Assembly: GCF_028885415.1 (NCBI RefSeq)
Contig: NZ_CP118527.1
Coordinates: forward strand, 4,216,001-4,280,000
Length of the DNA: 64,000 nucleotides
Origin: Streptomyces coeruleorubidus
Lineage (GTDB): Bacteria; Actinomycetota; Actinomycetes; Streptomycetales; Streptomycetaceae
Direction of reading: 5' to 3'
Part shown: in pieces, positions 58,963-64,000 of the stretch
How the letters are laid out: every line of letters starts with the position of its first letter
Numbering within the stretch: position 1 is the first letter of the stretch
Notes under the pieces: model-generated
Database searches by the model: none
What the model saw: the letters and a program-made list of their open reading frames with translations, nothing else
What the model was told of the DNA's origin: nothing
Position numbers and translations under genes: made by a program

Positions 58963-58977
58963 CTGACGATCTGTCAG
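58963..58977. promoter_or_regulatory. Palindromic operator, site 7 (one mismatch)
   Basis: CTGACG-ATC-TGTCAG, one base off the shared core, 30 bases upstream of the Ltp2-like ATG and 27 bases from site 6. The pair covers both divergent promoters. Confidence 0.65.
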
Positions 58978-59007
58978 CGACCGTTCGGCCCCGGAGGTGC
59001 GCGCAGC

Positions 59008-60168
59008 ATGGCAGCAGGATCGGGAGGCCTCAAGGACGCCACCGCCATCGTCGGCATAGGCCAGACGCCCTTCGCCAAGCGGCTCCCCGAGGACGAACGC
59101 ACCCTCGCCTGCCGTGCCGTCCTGGCCGCCCTCGACGACGCCGGGATCGCGCCCGGCGAGGTCGACGCCCTCGCCTCCTACACCATGGAGGAGACGGACG
59201 AGGTCGAGCTGGCGAAGGCCTGCGGCTTCGGCGACCTCACCTTCTTCAGCAAGGTCGGCTACGGAGGCGGCGGTTCGTGTGCCACCGTCGCCCATCTCGC
59301 CGCCGCCGTCGCCACCGGCCAGGCGAGCGTCGGGGTCGCCTGGCGGTCGCGCAAGCGGGGCAGCGGGCCCCGGCCGTGGACCAACACGGCCGTCCAGCTG
59401 CCGACCCCGGCCCAGTGGACCCGGCCGTTCGGGCTGCTCCGGCCGGCCGACGAGATCGCCATGCTCGCCCGTCGCTACATGCACGAGTACGGCGCCACCC
59501 GCGATCACCTGTTCAACGTCGCCCTGGCCTGCCGCAACCGCGCCAACCAGAACCCCGCCGCGATCATGTACGACCGGCCCCTGACCCGCGAGATGTACAT
59601 GACGTCCCGCTGGATCAGCGAGCCCCTCTGCCTCTTCGACAACTGCCTGGAGACGGACGGGGCGCTGGCCTGTGTCGTCGTCTCCGCCGAGCGCGCCCGG
59701 GACTGCCGCCGGAAACCCGTCTACGTCCATTCCGCCGCCCAGTCGCTCCCCGCCCAGCACCACGGCATGGTCAACTACTGGAACGACGACCCCCTCACCG
59801 GACCGGCCTGGACCGCCGCCCGGCACCTGTGGAAGCACTCCGACCTGACGCCCCAGGACGTGGACGTCGCCCAGATCTACGACGCCTTCACGCCTCTGGT
59901 CCTGCTGTCGCTGGAGGGCTACGGCTTCTGCGGGCGGGGCGAGGGCGGGGCGTTCACCGAGGGTGGGGCGCTGGAGACCGGCGGGCTGCTGCCCGTGAAC
60001 ACCGGCGGGGGCGGGCTGTCCGAGGCCTATGTCCACGGCTTCAACCTCGTCAACGAAGGCGTGAAGCAGTTGCGCGGGACCAGTACCGCGCAGGTGCCGG
60101 GCGCGTCGGCCTGCCTGGTCACGGCGGGTGAAGGAGTGCCCACCTCCGCCCTTCTGCTGAGGAGTTGA
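59008..60168 (+). CDS. Thiolase-fold lipid-transfer protein, Ltp2-like
   Basis: The 386-residue protein has the non-condensing thiolase fold: ATAIVGIGQTPFAKRLPED, VGYGGGGSCATVAHLAAAVA, QIYDAFTPLVLLSLEGYGFC and LPVNTGGGGLSEAYVHGFNL. It belongs to the SCP-x/Ltp2 group. Ltp2 is a retro-aldolase in sterol side-chain breakdown that works only with a DUF35 partner, and a DUF35 gene follows one base after this stop. GGAGG precedes the ATG. Activity as an aldolase rather than thiolase is inferred. Confidence 0.85.
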   Translation: MAAGSGGLKDATAIVGIGQTPFAKRLPEDERTLACRAVLAALDDAGIAPGEVDALASYTMEETDEVELAKACGFGDLTFFSKVGYGGGGSCATVAHLAAAVATGQASVGVAWRSRKRGSGPRPWTNTAVQLPTPAQWTRPFGLLRPADEIAMLARRYMHEYGATRDHLFNVALACRNRANQNPAAIMYDRPLTREMYMTSRWISEPLCLFDNCLETDGALACVVVSAERARDCRRKPVYVHSAAQSLPAQHHGMVNYWNDDPLTGPAWTAARHLWKHSDLTPQDVDVAQIYDAFTPLVLLSLEGYGFCGRGEGGAFTEGGALETGGLLPVNTGGGGLSEAYVHGFNLVNEGVKQLRGTSTAQVPGASACLVTAGEGVPTSALLLRS

Positions 60169-60169
60169 G

Positions 60170-60583
60170 ATGCTGCGTCCCGTCACCGACACCGACGGTG
60201 CCCCGTTCTGGGAGTACGCCGCCCGGGGCGAGCTCCGTGTCCAGGCCTGTGCCGGCTGCGGTGAGCTCCGTTTCCCGCCCCGGCCCTGCTGCCCGCACTG
60301 CCAGTCCTTCGAGGCCGAGTGGCACCGGTTGTCCGGCCGGGGCCGCGTCTGGTCGTACGTCGTCCCGCATCCGCCGCTGCTGCCCGGCTATGCCGAGCTG
60401 GCGCCGTACAACGTGGTCGTCGTCGAGCTCGACGAGGCGCCGCGCATCCGGCTCGTCGGCAACCTCGTCGCCGGACCCGGTCAGCCGATCAACTCCCTTG
60501 CCACGGACCGCCTTCGGATCGGCACCCGGGTGCGGGCCGACTTCGCCGAAGGGCTTCCCCGGTGGATTCCGGAGCGGTCATGA
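60170..60583 (+). CDS. Zn-ribbon/OB-fold DUF35 protein
   Basis: The 137-residue protein has a rubredoxin-like zinc ribbon (C27-x2-C30 and C41-x2-C44) followed by an OB-fold ending in VRADFAEGLPRWIPE. In sterol catabolism the DUF35 domain of ChsH2 forms the active complex with Ltp2. Here it is a free-standing protein without the MaoC part, directly after the Ltp2-like gene. Its stop overlaps the hydratase start (ATGA). Confidence 0.9.
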   Translation: MLRPVTDTDGAPFWEYAARGELRVQACAGCGELRFPPRPCCPHCQSFEAEWHRLSGRGRVWSYVVPHPPLLPGYAELAPYNVVVVELDEAPRIRLVGNLVAGPGQPINSLATDRLRIGTRVRADFAEGLPRWIPERS

Positions 60584-61353
60584 GCAGGGTGCTGGTCAGT
60601 GCCGACGAGGACAGCGGGGTCGCCGTCGTCACCCTGAACCGGCCGGACCGGCTCAACGCCGTCGACCTGGAGATGGCCGGTGAACTCGCCCGGGTCTGGC
60701 GGGAGTTGCGGTTCGACGATTCTGTGCGGGCCGTCGTCCTCACCGGCGCCGGTGAGCGTGCGTTCTGTACGGGCATCGACCGGGACGCCGTCGTGCCGCA
60801 GCCGAGCTCGCCGTACGCGCAGGACGATCCGCTGCTCGGCATCGGGCCGAAGGCGAACGACCTGTGGAAGCCGGTCGTCGCCGCCGTGCGCGGGATGGCC
60901 TGCGGGGGTGCCTTCTACCTGCTCGGGGAGGCGGAGTTCGTGGTCGCCGACACCACCGCCGCCTTCTTCGACCCGCACACCACCTACGGCATGGTCAGCG
61001 CCTACGAGTCCGTCATGATGGCGCAGCGCATGCCGTACGGGGAGGTCGCGCGGATGGCGTTGATGGGGACGGCGGAGCGGATCTCCGCGCGGCGGGCGTA
61101 CGAGGTCGGGCTGGTGTCGGAACTCGTCGTGCGGGGTGAGGCGTTGGGGGCGGCGCGTGCGTGCGCCGCCGTGATCGCCGGGTATCCGACGGAGGCCGTG
61201 CAGGGGACCGTGCGGGCGCTGTGGGCCGCGAGCGAGGCGGGGCGGTCCCGGGGCGTCGCACAGGCGCCGCATCTCATCGCGCTCGGGAACGCGGCGGGTG
61301 AGGAACAGGTCCGGCTGTTCGCGGGGCGGCGGCGCGAGTACCGGTCGCGCTAG
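60580..61353 (+). CDS. Enoyl-CoA hydratase/isomerase family protein
   Basis: The 257-residue crotonase has GVAVVTLNRPDRLNAVD, the oxyanion segment AVRGMACGGAFYLLGEAEFV and FFDPHTTYGMVSAYESVMMA. The catalytic glutamate positions of classical hydratases are not obvious at the GGG(x)E site (here ACGGAFYLLG), so activity could be isomerase- or hydrolase-like. It is coupled to the DUF35 gene. With the ligase and retro-aldolase it could complete one side-chain shortening cycle; an acyl-CoA dehydrogenase is absent from the window. Confidence 0.9.
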   Translation: MSRVLVSADEDSGVAVVTLNRPDRLNAVDLEMAGELARVWRELRFDDSVRAVVLTGAGERAFCTGIDRDAVVPQPSSPYAQDDPLLGIGPKANDLWKPVVAAVRGMACGGAFYLLGEAEFVVADTTAAFFDPHTTYGMVSAYESVMMAQRMPYGEVARMALMGTAERISARRAYEVGLVSELVVRGEALGAARACAAVIAGYPTEAVQGTVRALWAASEAGRSRGVAQAPHLIALGNAAGEEQVRLFAGRRREYRSR

Positions 61354-61407
61354 GCAATACCGGTTGCGTTTGGAAATCGTTTACTCGTACACGCGTATGC
61401 TCGTCGG

Positions 61408-62373
61408 GTGGTTGAGCATCGGATGATCGACGTGAACGGCATACGGCTGCACATCGCGGAGCAGGGCGAGGGCCCGCTCGTGGTGCTGCTGCACGGGTTC
61501 CCGGAGTCCTGGCACTCCTGGCGGCACCAGTTCCGGCCGCTGGCCGAGGCCGGTTACCGGGTGGTCGCGCCCGACCAGCGCGGGTACGGGCGCAGCGATC
61601 ACCCCGAGGACGTGGCCGCGTACAGCATCTTCCACCTGGTGGGCGACGTGGTCGGGCTGGTCCACGCGCTGGGTGAGGAGCGGGCGTTCGTCGTCGGGCA
61701 CGACTGGGGAGCGCCGGTGGCCTGGCACACCGCGCTGCTGCGGCCGGACGTGGTGCGCGGGGTTGCGGGGCTGAGCGTGCCGCCGCCGTTCCGTGGCGGG
61801 CAGCCGCCGCTCACAACCATGCGGGAGCGGTTCGAGGGGCGCTTCTACTGGAACTACTTCGAGCAGCCCGGGCTCGCCGAGGCCGAGTTCACCGCCGACA
61901 CCCGCGCCACCCTGCGCAAGCTGCTGTACTCCGCCTCGGGCGACGCACCGGGCGCCGGGCGCCCCGAGCAGGCCCTGGTCGACCTGGAGCGGGGCTGGCT
62001 GGCGGACGCGCCCGACCCCGAGGTGCTGCCCGACTGGCTGACCGAGGAGGACCTCGACGTCCTCACCGACAGCTACGCGCAGGGCTTCACCGGCGCGCTC
62101 AACTGGTACCGGAACCTGGACCGCAACTGGGAGCTCACCGCCCCCTGGCAGGGAGCGGTCGTCTCCCCGCCCGCGCTGTACGTGTACGGCGACCGGGACC
62201 TGGTCCCGGCCTTCCCGGGCACGCCCGAACTGATCGAGAAGCTGCCCGAGTTGATGCCCGACCTGCGCCGGAAGCCGCTCGTGCTGCCGGGCTGCGGCCA
62301 CTGGACGCAGCAGGAGCGGCCCGCCGAGGTGACCGAGGCGCTGCTCGACTTCCTGACGGAGCTGCGGGACTGA
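61408..62373 (+). CDS. Alpha/beta hydrolase, epoxide-hydrolase-like
   Basis: The 321-residue enzyme has LLHGFPESWHSWRHQF, APDQRGYGRSDHPEDV, nucleophilic aspartate in VVGHDWGAPVAW, and a C-terminal catalytic histidine in LPGCGHWTQQERP. The HGFPESW and GHDWG motifs mark the epoxide hydrolase/haloalkane dehalogenase branch. GTG at 61408 lies 6 bases after TATGCT (leaderless type); ATG 61423 is an alternative. It follows the hydratase gene by 54 bases but seems to have its own promoter, with no palindrome copy. Confidence 0.9.
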   Translation: MVEHRMIDVNGIRLHIAEQGEGPLVVLLHGFPESWHSWRHQFRPLAEAGYRVVAPDQRGYGRSDHPEDVAAYSIFHLVGDVVGLVHALGEERAFVVGHDWGAPVAWHTALLRPDVVRGVAGLSVPPPFRGGQPPLTTMRERFEGRFYWNYFEQPGLAEAEFTADTRATLRKLLYSASGDAPGAGRPEQALVDLERGWLADAPDPEVLPDWLTEEDLDVLTDSYAQGFTGALNWYRNLDRNWELTAPWQGAVVSPPALYVYGDRDLVPAFPGTPELIEKLPELMPDLRRKPLVLPGCGHWTQQERPAEVTEALLDFLTELRD

Positions 62374-62397
62374 CGCCCTGTCCGGATCAGTCCCAAG

Positions 62398-62558
62398 GGG
62401 GCTTCTGATGGATCTCCGTGGAAGAAGGAGCGGCGTTCGGTGCGTGCTCTCGGCGTGCCGGGCGGAAGGCCTCGTAGCGGAGCTACCAGGGTTTTTGTCC
62501 GGTGCGGCGAGAGTGCGTGCCGAACGCCGCGACGCCGCGGAGATCCATCAGAAGCCCC
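62398..62558. repeat. 161-base imperfect palindrome between convergent genes
   Basis: The outer arms are 21 bases and perfect (62398-62418 starting GGGGCTTCTGATGG, and 62538-62558). Next comes a perfect 10-base pair CGGCGTTCGG/CCGAACGCCG (62431-62440, 62520-62529), then the partly matched CTCTCG/CGAGAG. The centre holds GTAGC-GGA-GCTAC (62475-62487). The stop codon of the convergent propeller gene lies at its edge. It can act as a bidirectional terminator. Its size and terminal arms also resemble a miniature inverted-repeat element. Confidence 0.75.
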
Positions 62559-64000
62559 TAGCTCGTGCGCGCCGTGCCCGTGCCCTTCTCCGCGTCCAGC
62601 GCGTACACGCAGCGGTCCTTGCTGCACGCGTACACCACTCCGTCCTGGACGACCGGGGAGCCGGTGATCTCGCCGCCGGTGGCGAGCTTCCAGCGGAGCC
62701 GGCCGTCGTCGGCCTTCAGGGTGTAGAGCAGGTGGTCGGTGGAGCCGAAGTGGATCCGGCCCTCGGCCACCGAGGGGGCGCCCACGATGTCGCCGCCCGC
62801 CTGGAAGCGCCACTTGGGTGTGCCGGTGACCGCGTCGAGGGTGTAGAGGCCCTTGCCGCTGCCCACGTGGACATGGCCGGCGGCGACCAGCACGGGGTCG
62901 ACGGACGCCCGGGACTCGGTGGCGATGCGCCAGCGGTCACGGCCGTCGGTGGCGTCGAGGGCGTAGACCGTGCCGAGGTAGTCGGCCAGGTAGATGCCGC
63001 CGCCGGTGACGGCCGGGCCGGGGACGAAGGTGGGCGGGGAGAGGAAGACGGCCGGGGCCTCGAAGTGCCACTTCACGTGCCCGGCGGCCACGTCGAGGGC
63101 GAGGACGCGGGTGCCGGCGCAGACGTAGACGTAGCCGTCGGACGCCTGGGCGATCCGGACCGGGACGCCGCCGCAGGAGGCCGCGTCGCCGATGGGGTAC
63201 GACCAGCGCTCGTCGCCGGTGCGGGCGTCCAGGGCGCGCAGCCGGGCGTCCTGCCACACGTAGACCGTGCCGTCGTGCAGGGCGGGTCCGGCCTCGGGCG
63301 ACTCGAAGTCGCTCTGGCAGCCGGTGACCTCCCAGAGCTTCTGGCCGTTCGAGGCCTCCCAGCCCTGGACGCCGCCGCCCCGGGTGCCGGTGACGACGGT
63401 GCCGCGGCCGGCCTTGAGCGAGTAGACCCAGGCGTCCGTCTGCAGGCGCCACAGGTCGGCGCCCTCGCGGGCGTCGAGGGCGAACAGCGTGGGCCCGTCG
63501 GACGCGTGGATACGGCCGTCCGCGACCGCCATGGACCATGCGACGTCCCGGGTCTTGAAGCGGCGGCGACCGGTGGCCACGTCCAGGGCGTGCACCTCGA
63601 AGGAGGTGACGTAGACCAGGTCGCCGTCGACGGACGGGGTGCCCCAGACGTCGTTCGACATACGGAACCGCCAGGGCCGCCAGCCGCTCGCCTGTTCGGG
63701 CGGCGCGGCCGGGGCCGGGGGTGCGGCGACGGCAGGGCCCACGGCAGGGTCCGTGCCGTTGACGCCGGTGCGGGGCTTGGACCAGGAGGCGGCGAGGGCG
63801 GCCTCCGGAGGGGGTGCCTTGACGGCGGCGGCACGGACGTCCGCGACGCGCGGGCCCGGGCCGATGGGCACCTGGGCGCCGGCCAGCCGCACCGGGCCGG
63901 TGTCGGGGCCCCCGACGGGCACGGGCGCCGGGACGACGGGGTCGTGCGAGGGCGGGGGCGGGATGGGCGCAGGGCCCGGGGCCGGGCCGGGCCCGGGGCG
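62558..64000 (-). CDS. PQQ-like beta-propeller repeat protein, 5' end cut by window edge
   Basis: The frame is open to the window end, so the N-terminus lies outside. The visible part is a Pro/Gly/Ala-rich linker of about 100 residues. A PQQ-like (WD-type) beta-propeller follows, with repeated blades such as WGTPSVDGDLVYVTSFEVHA, TVYALDATDGRDRW and VVYACSKDRCVYALDAEKG. In Streptomyces this layout usually follows an N-terminal Ser/Thr protein kinase domain, so the whole protein may be a receptor-like kinase; this is inferred. The stop codon is embedded in the long palindrome. Confidence 0.85.
   Translation of the reverse strand, partial: RPGPGPAPGPAPIPPPPSHDPVVPAPVPVGGPDTGPVRLAGAQVPIGPGPRVADVRAAAVKAPPPEAALAASWSKPRTGVNGTDPAVGPAVAAPPAPAAPPEQASGWRPWRFRMSNDVWGTPSVDGDLVYVTSFEVHALDVATGRRRFKTRDVAWSMAVADGRIHASDGPTLFALDAREGADLWRLQTDAWVYSLKAGRGTVVTGTRGGGVQGWEASNGQKLWEVTGCQSDFESPEAGPALHDGTVYVWQDARLRALDARTGDERWSYPIGDAASCGGVPVRIAQASDGYVYVCAGTRVLALDVAAGHVKWHFEAPAVFLSPPTFVPGPAVTGGGIYLADYLGTVYALDATDGRDRWRIATESRASVDPVLVAAGHVHVGSGKGLYTLDAVTGTPKWRFQAGGDIVGAPSVAEGRIHFGSTDHLLYTLKADDGRLRWKLATGGEITGSPVVQDGVVYACSKDRCVYALDAEKGTGTARTS

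Noticed and set aside
1..64000. Prophage, integrative element, tRNA or rRNA genes
   Set aside because: No integrase, transposase, phage structural gene or tRNA/rRNA-like sequence was seen; gene content is ordinary chromosomal Streptomyces.

Overview
The window is very GC-rich, compactly coded actinobacterial chromosome and almost certainly Streptomyces. It carries an afsR-afsS pair, two XRE(DUF5753)/DUF397 modules, a DUF574 methyltransferase, coenzyme F420 enzymes, many 4-base ATGA/GTGA start-stop overlaps and several starts with a TAnnnT box only 6-7 bases upstream (leaderless type). I see no rRNA, tRNA, CRISPR array, phage block or intact insertion sequence. Both edges cut genes: a polysaccharide deacetylase on the left and a beta-propeller protein on the right.

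Layout. 1-9.4 kb: regulators and enzymes (MarR, divergent MFS/ArsR with a perfect operator, glutathione peroxidase, MerR, an XRE/DUF397 pair, GPP34). 9.6-14.9 kb: a D-Ala-D-Ala carboxypeptidase with a huge acidic repetitive cytoplasmic tail, then a polytopic membrane protein. 14.9-16.6 kb: divergent EthD-like protein and SDR. 16.8-21.2 kb: sodium:solute symporter, ECF sigma factor with a partner protein, and an ADP-ribosylglycohydrolase homologue that has lost its metal-binding motifs. 21.3-22.6 kb: toxin-antitoxin-like pair behind a frameshifted helix-turn-helix gene. 23-31.2 kb: DUF4097 and hydrolase genes behind a GCAACG repeat array, a GHKL ATPase/XRE/DUF397 module with two very small genes, then GT2, GtrA and DUF6020 envelope genes. 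31.2-34 kb: fbiC (FO synthase) followed by a decayed copy of its own 3' end. 34-41 kb: F420-type oxidoreductases, DedA, a two-component system, a PHP-type hydrolase and a nuclease/phosphatase. 41-51 kb: catabolic enzymes (ALDH, amidohydrolases, LLM oxidoreductases, SDR) interrupted by two secreted beta-rich proteins and an atypical LuxR regulator. 52-56 kb: afsS and afsR. 57-61 kb: FadD3-like ligase, Ltp2-like/DUF35 pair and enoyl-CoA hydratase. 61-64 kb: epoxide-hydrolase-like enzyme and PQQ-like propeller gene separated by a 161-base palindrome.

The most striking signal is a shared 15-base palindrome, CTGACG-N3-CGTCAG. It occurs five times exactly and twice with one mismatch. All seven copies lie just upstream of catabolic genes, at 15.8, 45.7-46.7, 51.3 and 58.9 kb. 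It ties the EthD-like protein, two SDRs, two LLM oxidoreductases, two amidohydrolases, an aldehyde dehydrogenase and the FadD/Ltp2/DUF35/hydratase set into one apparent regulon, probably for degrading a lipid-, terpenoid- or steroid-like acid. No gene in the window is an obvious candidate for its repressor.

Other points of interest are the catalytically doubtful ADP-ribosylglycohydrolase, the fbiC tail duplication, the frameshifted HTH gene, a GHKL ATPase fragment next to afsS, the AfsR box and leader hairpin of afsS, and two small genes at 26.5-26.8 kb.
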